62,000 nucleotides of DNA from Tubiluchus corallicola. Its lineage: Eukaryota; Priapulida; Priapulimorpha; Priapulimorphida; Tubiluchidae. The position numbers and the translations under genes were made by a program. Below, piece after piece: positions 27,785 through 39,400 of this stretch (the first letter of the stretch is position 1; each line of letters opens with the position of its first letter). Location: assembly GCA_030141605.1 (NCBI GenBank), contig JAQGDQ010000058.1:298352-360351 (forward strand), in the 5' to 3' direction. The notes under the pieces were generated by a model. That model was given only the letters and a program-made list of their open reading frames with translations, was not told the origin of the DNA and did not search any database.

Positions 27785-29193
27785 ATGGGTTGCGGAAGAG
27801 GACAAGGAGGTGGAAATATTTTATGGAGTATTATCTGGCTTCTGATTCTAATTTTTCTCTCTTTCTTCATAGCTGGTTTTGCGGCACCATGGTATGTTCA
27901 AATTATGTTGAATATATTTCTGTCTATAAATCTCCAAATTGTCGTATTTAATTTCCTATGACGTCACCATTGTTCACTTGTCAAGTCTGTGAACTAATTT
28001 TGTTTGTAGAGTTATAATAAAGCCTTCCTCATCGCGATACGAACTACGGTTCCAAAGTACTGTCCTGTGGAAGATCTCGGTGCGCTTAAATTTAATGACG
28101 TTTGTGAAAGTTATTTGTGAAGTTGAACTGGAACACTTGTAGAAAACAACTAAACACTAGATTGCATGTTTGCACAAAAACTGAAACACTTTTATTGCAC
28201 TAAATACACAGTAAAATGCACAAGTAAAATGAAGATAATAAGTTGCACAGCACTGAGTGTGTGACAGAGAGACAGTGTGTCCCATGAGTTACACGACTGC
28301 ACTGCCTGAGACAGAGAGTGACTAGCAGTGAAATCTAGCCAGTTTATATAGGTAGAGAAGTATGCAAGAACTTGGCTTCACATATCCCATTACAGTGAAA
28401 ATAGGGGAGATACAGTGAGTTTGCATATTCACTGGACCGAACAATTGTAATAAGGGGTGAATTGAACTAGTAAATGTTAAAGTAACTAATCAAGAGATGG
28501 CAGCACCTAAAATATACAGTTACAACTTTCACAACGTTGTAGCAAGCGATAACTAATCACTGAAGAATAGCGCGCGAAGTGTTACGTTATTTATGCAAAT
28601 GCCCCTTTTGACTGGTCGGCACACTTGTAACTGGAACCAAGCATCAGTGCAGGCCTATTTGAGAGCTGCAGACCGGAATCTCGCTAATTATCAAGGCCTA
28701 AGAAAAGCTTAAGCCGGCAGCGATGTTGACTAAGAATATATCATTCCTCAGCGTGAGGAATAGCTAGAATCAATATGGAAAACTAAACCGCTGAGAACGA
28801 GTATATGAAATGATGGAACGATATTGAAGGGATTCCATTTTCAGAAAATAATGGTTCCTAAATTTCCACAGCGAGTTGTGATACCTACGTACGTGAAAAT
28901 TTAGGGCATAAACATAAACATAACATTTGAACATACTAGAGATCTCTACTTTGCGTGTGTGCGATGGTTTCACTTTTATGCCCGCATTTTTGTCACAGCA
29001 TTTTGAAATTTGCTGCCTTTCTCAAAAACAATGCAATTACAGGTGATTGTCTGTATTTTTCAGGTACATAATTGTGTACTGTATTGAGGCATGCATAACA
29101 GCTATACAACCGGTCAGCGAGTTCTTATTAAAATGTGTTCAATTTCCGAATTACTGTGCCAAAGCTATGTGTGAGGGAAGAGCACTTAGCTAG
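27785..29193 (+). CDS. Small hydrophobic membrane protein, copy C, 78 aa
   Basis: Third member of the family. Exons 27785-27891 and 29064-29193 are exactly the lengths of copy A's exons (107 and 130), with the same Trp-splitting phase-2 intron. The head is Gly-rich with a Cys (MGCGRGQGGGN), the hydrophobic stretch reads ILWSIIWLLILIFLSFFIAG, and the tail keeps FLLKCVQFPNYC and ends EGRALS. The Cys at position 3 after a Gly is a possible lipidation site, though this is not proven. The intron carries a solo LTR on the minus strand. Function unknown; see copies A and B. Confidence 0.88.
28098..28538 (-). mobile_element. Solo LTR of an LTR retrotransposon
   Basis: The LTR spans 28103-28533 (431 bp) with an exact 5-bp target duplication ACGTT at 28098-28102 and 28534-28538. 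Read on the minus strand it begins TGTGAAAGTT and ends CTTTCACA. It contains a TATA box (CTATATAAAC) roughly 200 bases in and a poly(A) signal (GCAATAAAAGTG) further on, in the order expected for U3-R-U5. No internal retroelement coding sequence flanks it, so it is a recombination product. It lies in the intron of copy C, antisense to it. Confidence 0.92.
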
Positions 29194-30047
29194 AAGCCGT
29201 GCCAGTCGGGTATCCAATGCTAGTCAAATAATAGATTAACAACAAAGATTTTACATAGGAGAATTACTTTATTTATCTGAACCAATCGAGTTTTTATACT
29301 AATGTGTTTCTATAATAAATTTTCATTTTCAATGATTTTAAACGGAAAATGCACAGAATAGTGAATAAAAACTACCTAACGTCATCTAGCATAACTTGCC
29401 ATTTATTCTGGTTGACCTCGGTCTACTTTCAAAGCTTCATTTAACGTGTCCGTATCTGGACTTTTCGAGGTTTCTGATATGGCGGAAATAACGCAGACAT
29501 AGCAATCACTTGTAATCTCTTGAAATTAATCTTAGAAAGTGCTCATTCTCAAGTCAATCAAAATAAATGATGACCGATCTCTGTCATCTGTAATCGTTGA
29601 CAACAAAAGTAATCACGTCACCTAACATCCATGTTCAATTTTGTTAGCTTATAAATAATTACAACACATGATCGATAGAAAAAATTGTTTACTGTTTAAG
29701 GTATAGATCCTAACAATTGTAAAACCATGTGGTCTGTGAAGGCAACTCAGTATGATTTATTTTATTGAAAGCTGGTCGCTAAATGAATAGGAAGAAAAAA
29801 TTGTATAAGAAATTACAAAAGAATCTGTATAAGTTTAATGTGTGAATGAGCAATGCTGTTCAGACTCGCGCAATTTCCAATATCTCTTTACGCATGATTT
29901 TAAAAACAATTGTAAAGCTGAGAGGAGCAGTAGGTCTTGTGACACCACCAAATTACGTTACTCTGAATTGATGAAATCACTACATCTTAAAACACGCAGC
30001 ATTACTTAATTAAAACGTGCAGTAAAGCACTTCTCACAAAATGTTTG
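29194..30047. other. 3' flank of copy C and intergenic DNA
   Basis: AATAAA at 29314-29319 is the likely poly(A) signal of copy C. Nothing else recognisable. Confidence 0.5.
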
Positions 30048-30549
30048 CAGTGGCGGCTCGTGTATAGGTACTGTGGTACTGCAGCAACCCCTGTTTTCAC
30101 TCATTATTATAATATCGATAATATTCAATGCAATAAGACTTTTTTCATTAGTTCTTTATTCTTTGCGGAACCGGAGCACGAGAGGGAAGTACAAATTGCT
30201 TCGCAGCCCAAGCAACGCAGTGTTTGGCTGTTGTACGCACGGCCGGCACATGCCACAGATAACACACTGTGTTTTAGGTAGAAAGAGCACTGTCACTCGC
30301 CCCAGTATGTGTTGTCAGTTGTTACGTGTTTAAAAGCCGTGTTTCGGCATATTCTTGAACTTGAATTTAGGCTATTTGTAAGAAAACAATACTTTTTGTT
30401 TAGGATTTTACTAAAGTTATGTATAAACTTTGTTTGTTTAAAATTACATTTGTTTCTTTCGTTTTATTCAGTATTAAAACAATAGCTAAAAAATTTTAAT
30501 TTTGCAGCGACCCCACTAATTTTAGCTACGAGCCGCCACTGAATGGTTC
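30040..30549. mobile_element. hAT-like MITE, 494 bp, imperfect 8-bp duplication
   Basis: The element spans 30048-30541 with inverted ends CAGTGGCGGCTCGTG / TACGAGCCGCCACTG. The flanking octamers AATGTTTG (30040-30047) and AATGGTTC (30542-30549) match at six of eight positions, consistent with an aged hAT target duplication. Internal frames are short and unrelated to transposase. Confidence 0.85.
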
Positions 30550-32101
30550 ACTAAATACTCCCTCCATCACAAAAACTTTATAAAACGATACAAGGTGTTT
30601 ACCTTACATTAAATGTATATTTTGACTAGATAACACAAAATAAATACATTGATTTCTATAATATGGTATTAATTTTATCACAAGAGTGCAAAATACTGAC
30701 AGTGGATTACAGACCTGAGGCGCATTCGTGTACTCAAAGCACTCATTTCACACAAGTCGAGAGCGAAATCTAACCTACACTTAATATCATAGTGGCAATA
30801 ACAATTTAAAAAACAGAAAAATAATATCCATAGCAAAGTAACCCAAGAGTGAAAATTTCATACAAATTTTGAAATTTATATGATGACTTTAAAGAGCAAA
30901 AAAGACCAGCCTGGCTAACTGTACAAGATTGCAGCTGAGTCATAGGTAAAGACATGAAAAGCTTGAGATAATCTATGGCATTTTTTGTTATTTGCACACA
31001 ACAGATAAACAAAATAAATGAATATGGCAACATCTGCCTACCGGATAACCAATAATAATGTCGGCAGTTCAAGGAAGTATTAAATAATGACACCTACTTA
31101 CGTATCTACATACAATACATGCTACTACAGTAAAAGCAAACTCAGAACAGAAAATGAACAATACTCAACTCCAAACTGAATGAGCCAATGATAAATGAAA
31201 ATGTTAACCAGTTTCTGCTAAATAAGAAAACTGTGCATTACATAAGGAAAATGGGTGGCTCATCATAATTTCATCCTTACTTCATCCTAAGTAAACACTT
31301 TAGCATAGAATGTTAATCAGTGTAACACTTAATGCAACAGTCAGCCACGTCACAAAACCAATAAGTGATGCTTATTTTCTAACTAACGGATTTATTGTAT
31401 TGACTGATATTGAAACACAAGTAGTTGCAAAGCGTTTAAAATTTTGTATCACTTTTTACACTTTAAATTTTTGTTGCTGATTACTGAGATTTTCAAAGAA
31501 CAAATGTGATACAATAATATGAAGCATGTTTAATAAACACACAGAATTAGTAATTTCCAATAAATTGGCATAGGAATGGAAACCTGTGGCATTTGTAAGC
31601 TCCTGTAAGTTATAATAATGTGATTATTTAGTGCCAGGCAACAACACGGATACTATCAGTCTATGATTCATTAAATGTGATTACGTGAAAATATAATACG
31701 TTTTGTAACTGTTGTGTAACATTGTGTAACACAAGCACTGAAATCAGAATCTAGTTTATCTTTAGTGCTGAACGTGCGTGCAGAACATTACATAATGGTG
31801 CCTCCTGGATAAAATTACATACCTACAGTAACAGACAACAATTGAGCTTTAAAAGAAAATATACATTTAAGCATCTACAAAATGATAATTTAACAACTTG
31901 AGCAAAGAGCTGCAGTTATCTGGATGCTGAGGATGATTGTACATAGAGAGATGGAACACAATAGAGAGAAAGTTAGAAGCAGCGAAGTAGACTTAAACGA
32001 CATCCACAAATATATTTACAAGTATTCTCTTGCAAAACAAATCAGTCCAGAACAAGGCAATGACATGTACTTTGTATTTACAGTTTTGTTCTGGTCCTCC
32101 A
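30550..32101. other. Intergenic region, no gene recognised
   Basis: AT-rich, with no exon, RNA gene or repeat structure that I can support. Confidence 0.5.
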
Positions 32102-32570
32102 AGTCCTCTAATGAGCTTTCCTGAATTTTCCTGAATTTACACCCCCTTCCATTATCTATATTGAATCTTCTGATGCAGATTTTTAGAATTTGCACCCCTT
32201 CCATATTAGCTCTAAATAGCTTTCTGAACCAGACTTTCTAGTTCCATTCTCATTAAATTTAGAGCTTTTCTGAAGTAGGGTTTCCAGAATTTGCACCACC
32301 TTCATTAACTCTAGAGAGTTTTTCTGACTCAGACCTTCCAGATTTTGCACGACTCCCACAACTCTAAAGAGCTCTTCTGAAACGGATTTTCCAGAATTTG
32401 CACCCAATAACTCCAAAGGGCTCTTCTGAAATGGCTTTTCTAGATTTTGCACCATTCCCCATATTCTCTAAAGAGCTTTTCTAATGCAGATTTCCAGATT
32501 TTGAAACACCCAGTTTAATTTCTAAGGAGCTTTTCTAATATAATGCAGATTTTCTGGAATTGCTCTCCCA
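32102..32570. repeat. Decayed minisatellite, about nine copies of a 46-56 bp unit
   Basis: The core CTCTAAAGAGCTTTTCTGA followed by CAGATTTTCCAGAATTTGCACC recurs at about 32111, 32159, 32215, 32261, 32315, 32367, 32417, 32471 and 32525, with many substitutions and length changes. A minus-strand open frame (32183-32455) follows the repeat with an 18-residue rhythm but lacks any gene context. Confidence 0.88.
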
Positions 32571-33417
32571 GCATTATGAAAGATGAAAAAATATCTTATC
32601 TTACTGCGATAGCATTTTGTGCGATGTTTACTTTGAAATAAACTTTATCAGAATAATAAGGTAGGTATCGAAAACGAGGAAACTGAAGTCTCACCTCTTT
32701 TTTTACTACAGCTATGGCTTGATTCATGTTGCTGGAGCTAGATACCAAACTATAATGACATTAGCTGGGCGACTATTGGATTTATTAAAAGTTACACATT
32801 TTTTTGGAGTTTTCAATGTACTAACAAGTGAATATAAGGCCTTAAACGAAAGTTCCAACCCTTTCTGCCCAAACCAAAAGGTAACATACTCATTTGACTG
32901 CCTTTTCAGCTAGCTGAGGGTGTAATTCTTATCATTTATACTGCTACACCTAATTGTGTGTACATGCACTTATAATTAAAGTTCATCATTAAACAATATG
33001 GGTGAGTGCGCACTTGAGTAAGCAAAACAGAACAGCATTTTGTCTGGCTGGCAAATGTCGGCACTTGAGCATTCAGTAATAAATAGGCTATGAAGTGAGT
33101 AGAGATGCAAAACTGAGATTTAGTGTTGGTGTATCATCAGCAGTTTTTAAGCGTACTTACTAAAACACATCAGTGCTCCTTTAATTTGGGTATAAAATGA
33201 CTATACATGAAGTCAATGTTTTTATGAATAAATCATGCTAAATATTATCAAAGATACTGTTACTGTTGAAATTAGTGGCAAGTGACATGCAGACTATACA
33301 GTGCTAGTTATTTTGAATATGTGTACATTAATTGATCCCAGTAGGTAAGACAGAAGAAGAGCGAGCAGACAAAACCAGAGACGCAGTGACCAATGGCAAA
33401 AACTCATCACTCGTTTC
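32571..33417. other. 3' flank of CFAP418
   Basis: Presumed 3' UTR and intergenic DNA of the minus-strand gene ending at 33418. A TTTAAT near 33180 would read ATTAAA on the minus strand, a possible poly(A) signal. No other feature recognised. Confidence 0.4.
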
Positions 33418-36400
33418 TTAGTCGTGCTTTCCACAAACCCACTTCAGCTCCGGATCTTGATAAATGTTTGTAAGCTCTTTCACAGATCTCCATTTACACT
33501 GGCAGGCATAAGCCCTAAAACCTAAGCAAATAATCAGATCAATAAAAAAAACATTAAAACACAAAATACTTAATTACTAATCTTATTACAGCAGACTATT
33601 TGCTCTATGCAATTACGAATAACTTTTACAGCATAAAACAACCTTTTACCATTGACTGTATACGAAATTAATTCAACACCAGTGGAGAGCAAGCCTTGAA
33701 CTCACAGTTGTTTAAAATTCCTGCTTGTGTAACAAAATTTGTGACAAGATACTATTACTACTTATCAACAAGTATACTCTCTTCAGTACTGTATCTGCAA
33801 AGGCATGCCCATATACCTGCTGAGATATCAAATTTAAAAAGCTAACGTCCTAAAAACATTTGATAAATTCCATAAACAGACTTAACAGATTTGTGCAAGC
33901 AGATGTTGGCAAACACATGATTTGTAATCTACCAGTTCCCATACCAAATGTTACTTGTAAGGCCAGAGAAAAGTAAGTTACATCAGGATTTAAGGAGGAA
34001 GGCCAACCCTTAATGGGCATAAATCTTGTCTGGGCCAAGTTGAGTAAGTCGTGTGTACCTGTAGATAATTAACCAATGTACAAAGGGTTTTTAAAGATAC
34101 AAAGCCTTGTTATATAGTCTTCTTCCAATAGCAAAGTAAAAGGGTCTTAACTACATGGCAAGTTTGAAGTGTCAAATTTTTAAGAAGCCATTCACTGCAT
34201 TTGCCGAAAATGCCCAAGAAAAGGCCCCTTACAGTCTTTTATGCTGTTAGTACCGTATATGGCACTCACACTTGAGTTTTCAGATGTAATTAATGCTTCT
34301 ATGTGCAATTATTTTATAATACAGATAATGCTCACTTGCCTTTTTCAGGTAGCAGGTTTTGCTTAAGTTTTTTGAAGTCAGGTACATTATTCCTGAGAAA
34401 TAAATAATCTGTAACGGTTTTCCACTTGTAGTTGTCATACATCACACATTTAAAATCACAGTCAGTACAGCGTAGTTTATCACAAGCTCTAAAAAATGCA
34501 AAAAAATGTGAACAGGTCAAAATAAGCATGCTTTCAATTAGCTTTCTTCAAAATGTACAATGTGAAAAACGTTGAGCAATTATAAAAAAGACTTCTGTGA
34601 ACAAGTTTCAAATTGACTTAGATTTTTGTGCTTCTTAATCCTACAGCATATCTGACGAGAACACTGCCAATTTAATTATTATGACATTAGACTGCACAAG
34701 ATAACATTGGGCAAACATTTAGACAGAGATGCTGTAAGTTTCAAATATGTAAATACAACTGTAAATATGTGAAGTCATAGGTTAGTGTGTTTTAGTGATG
34801 CCATAACCTGAACTCGCTTAATACACATTAAAGATAGAATTTAAAAAGTATCCCTTGCATGACTAAACTGGCCTCTGATATGAGTTGCATATGGGAAAGT
34901 CAAAACTCGGGCAAATCGAGCTCTGGTATGCTCCTGGTACGATGTGTAGATGCCAGCATTGAAAGCCACATTCAAAAATAAATTATAATTATTGCAGAAT
35001 GGTGTTAAAGAGTTTAAAAAGAAAGTCAGCATGATGCTTTATTACATTCGCCTAAAGACGGCACCACAAATATTGCATATGTAATAAAATCTCACACACT
35101 TCATATCTCATGACTTCAAGGTACAAACACTATAAAATTTAATTTACTAACTAAAACTAAAGTTACCCACTAAAAACACTCCATGATGAAAAGTCAAAAT
35201 TAGGGCTCCATTAGACCCTGGTATGCATGCATAGGTGTCAGCATCACGAACAAATGGCAGAGACAACTGAATTTATTTGTTGTACTATGTAAAACTCCAC
35301 AGATTTCATTCTATGTATTATAATAATGACAATAAATTACTTACTTACTTAGAAGGAACACATTGAAATTTTTGGGGCTTACCCCTGAAAAGTACTCTCT
35401 AAAGGTAGAAAATAGAGAAAAACTCTTCGTTACTTTATGTCAGATCTGCTCATGATCTGATCGTTCATTATGAAGCCCTTGCACTTCTTATGAAGTGTGT
35501 AAAACAAGAAAAACAATGCAAGTATGTACTTGGCACTGAACTTACAGCCAGAGTAAACACAAATTTACAATGACTTGATTTGCCACCAGTTTAACTTCAG
35601 GCAAGTTAATAATTAACTGCTTAGTATAGGAATGTTAAATTGCAGTTAATTTGAAAACATCAGTTCTTTACCTTTGATTTCTCTGACTAGCTATTCCAGT
35701 GGTAAAGTTGCTCCCTCCAATGTAGACGGGAAAACATTTAAATCTGCAAGAAAAAAGTGTGCAAATAACAAACCTTTGATTCTGTCCCCAACTCTTATCG
35801 CTTGAGTTATTTATCAGGGACTTTCCCACAAGAAAGCAAGTACAGTGATAAACCCACACTAGTTTCAAAGAAGGAGACAAAGTCCCTTGTTATTAAGTTT
35901 CGTAAAAGGTACAACGTTACTTATTACAGTAGGCGCCATTTATTAGACTCACGGTTAATAGACTCAGTCATGTAATTGACTCAAAAACACCTGGAATGGG
36001 CCACCCCTATTCAACTGTATGTAAAAACCATCGGTAATTGACTCAAATAATCAGAGTGAGCCAAAAGAGCTTTTCTGCCTTTATGTAATCTTTACGTTGA
36101 CTTTACTATAAGATACGTAGAAACAGTAATGTTAAGTACAGCTTTGTTTGTAAGTAGGTACAGTACTTTTTGTCACATGCGCTAATATGTCAGCCTAGCG
36201 CTTTTGCTTTGAATCTGTCACCCGCTCATCTGCTGCAGTTAACCTCGTTGTTTCTGGAAGCTAAACATTTAATCACTTGCCCAGTGGTTTGCTTTTGAAG
36301 CTCCTGCTGCTTTTCACAAGGTCATCACCAACTGCAGCTCAAGCACTAGGTGACTAGGTGTTTTATGTGAATATGTGCAGTGCAATAACAGATTTTCAAT

Positions 36401-39400
36401 GTTTTCACTTAATTCACTTATATAAATTATGCTTCTTCAATAAATTGCACGTAGGTAGTTTTGACATTAATACGTTTCTAAAATTCATTTAAAGCCTTTG
36501 CTATGCATACTAAGGTCATGAGTGATGACTCATACTTGTATATAGTAATATACTAAACCTTTGGCTAATTCGCGCAGTCGGTTAATTGGGTCAAAACACT
36601 TGCGTCCCAAAGTGAGTCTATTAAGCGGCGCCTGCTATAGTAGCATAATTTTCACAAGAAAACTCTAAATTTAAAATGTTGTACAAACAATTCAATATTG
36701 TTACTCACGTGCCACTGCCAGAGCGAAAAGCAGCACAGGCAGCAATGTCTAAACTGGACCGTCTTCTTTCTGCATCATACTAAACACAAATAGAACCTTG
36801 GTATATAATACAATCAATGGATAGTTTGGCATACAAGATACAGCAAAACCAAAAGTGTAGTAGCACAAGTTCATAAACCATGAGAATAATAAAGAACAAA
36901 GTCTTACGGAATTATCGAAGCAACGAATTAATGTTATTGCCTGATTCTAGTCACTTCAAAAAACGAAATATAAAAGTCTGTATGACTAACACACACTCTC
37001 CAAGGCTTGACATATTTAAACAGTACTGCAAGCATCGACTGCTATACTAAACAGTAAGCGGCGACTACTATATACAGATTTTCAACTATGACATAACGTC
37101 TAGCAATGACATATATAAACTCATTATTTTCAGGTCATTAAAAAGTATTTCATGTGACATTTGCTGCAGAAAATACTCAAAATTATGAACATCACATCAC
37201 CAATTCTCAAATAAAATCTCCCAGGAAGTTATGAGCAACAAAACCTTGTCACTCCGTCACCCGTGTGGATTTTTCTGCAATTTTTTCAGTCATTTAGACT
37301 CTAATGGGGAACAAATCAATACACACTCACACACATAACTTCATATTGGAAGAGAAGCAGCTCAACAGCCCAGCATTGCTGAGGTTAGTGGATTTTTAAT
37401 TAGAATACTGTTTTTTGCTTTTTGCATAAATTTACGAATTTAAGTTGCATTAATTTTGAGCAAATTTGCATACGTTGTACAAGATAGGTATGGTTTTATT
37501 AGTTAATTTATTAGTTTTATTATTAGATTTATTAGTTAATACCCACTAACTTATTCTGTAAATATATACGATACTTTATTTCCAATAAAATCAGTGATGT
37601 ACACGCTGCACATATATCCAGGTTAGGATAGTTACCTACCCTAATAAAATTTATGAAAATGAAACTTGCCTATTTATTTTATCAGTTTGCCAGATTTCCT
37701 CCCAAATCCCAAACCATTCTTTCATTTGGTCACTCGAAAAGCAGTCACACACAGACAATATCGAAAACACACACACACAAATAAACACACATATACACAT
37801 GCAAACAAACTTCATTTTTATATTAGAGACATCAATTGCCAGTACCAAAAAGCCACATTATATTATTAACTATAAACCTGGGTAAGCTAGATTATGCAAC
37901 CATTAAGAGGGTCTATTCACCATTATAATCTATGCACCGCACATGACCTTATTGTAATGGAAAAAGACACAATATAATTAAAATACGCTGAAACAAGGAG
38001 CACTAGAATATCAACCATACCTTTATATCGTCCTCGATCACATCATCCAAAATGTCATTAATGTCATCATCTAACCTATAATTGATACAGAAAAGTCAAA
38101 ACTAGTACCAGATCTGCTTCTAAACAAGAGAGGTATTAATGTTACTCGTGAAAGTTCTGTTTCATTAATTACCATATAAATATTGCACAATGATTGTGGT
38201 GTATTGTACAATAATTGTGGTGTATTGTACAATGATTGTGGTGTATTGTACAATAATTAATTAAAAAGAATAAGATTGATGGCCATTACAATACTCACAA
38301 CACATAAAAATAAAAAACATTTCAAACATATTTTCTTTTACGTTATCATTAGAAAGGTGGATTATAGGAATATATAGTGAATGAAAATGTATGAAAAGAA
38401 GATATATATATAAAAAAAATTTTAGTTTTTAATTTTTGAAGATTTTGCAGTAACTTCTTTACTATGTTTTCTTTTATTCTGTTTTCACTGAAATTCCAAC
38501 TCGTTAATCTTTTCCCAAACAGAAATTGTTTAATCTGAGACACTTCATGAAAAATTGCTACAAACTATATAAGCTTCGCAATGAGATCTATTAACATGGG
38601 GACGATTTCCATACAGCTTGGGAAGTATGTAAAAATTATCTGAAGAAACAGTTCACAAAACCAGCAGTGAAACTGAAGGCATCAAATTACTTATCTCAAA
38701 ATGCTGTTAGCATTAGTAATTTCAAATATCGAACAGTCAATTCAAACGCTCGGGCCTACCAAAATACCATATTTTTAAAGAACAAAACATTTCACTGACT
38801 ATAACACATTATAGTTTGTTTAAGCTCTCAGTAAAGTGCCATTTAATTATTTTGTTTGTTAACATGAAGTTTTCCCACGTGACATCACCTACTGTTTGGT
38901 TACTTAGGTAACAAAAGCCAGATCAGATTCCTTTTCAAGGACAGCATGGGTTGCTCATATTTTAGTGAAAACAACAAAAACCTGCAGGTAATGTGTTAAT
39001 GATCTACCAAATAACAAATTTTTGCAAGTGTTCTGATATCATGCCAGAGTGCCAAAATCCAAGCACAGCGCAGAGTGACTATTTTTTAGTGTAATTTTAA
39101 TCTGTGAGTCACAGCATACCAAAAACACATGACAAAGTTTGTCCTATAAAACTAAAAACTTCTAGCTTTCACGCGATAAATGTGTTGAAAAAAAATCTTT
39201 GAAAGATTTCACACTATTGTCTTTAATTTGCAATGTTCAATAAATTAAGGTTGGCATTTGTTAATTCTTTTGTAGTGAGTACATCCAAGTTATGGCACCC
39301 ACCAGCTAAAACTGAATCATTATTCCTTGTTTGCTGGCACACCCTTATTATTCTTGTGACATAAAGGAAGGAGTACGGCATCAAATTTGTGATTCAAAGG

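Noticed and set aside
30045-30333. Two overlapping frames of 78 and 86 codons
   Set aside because: They lie inside the hAT-like MITE and start at or near its terminal repeat; no transposase similarity.
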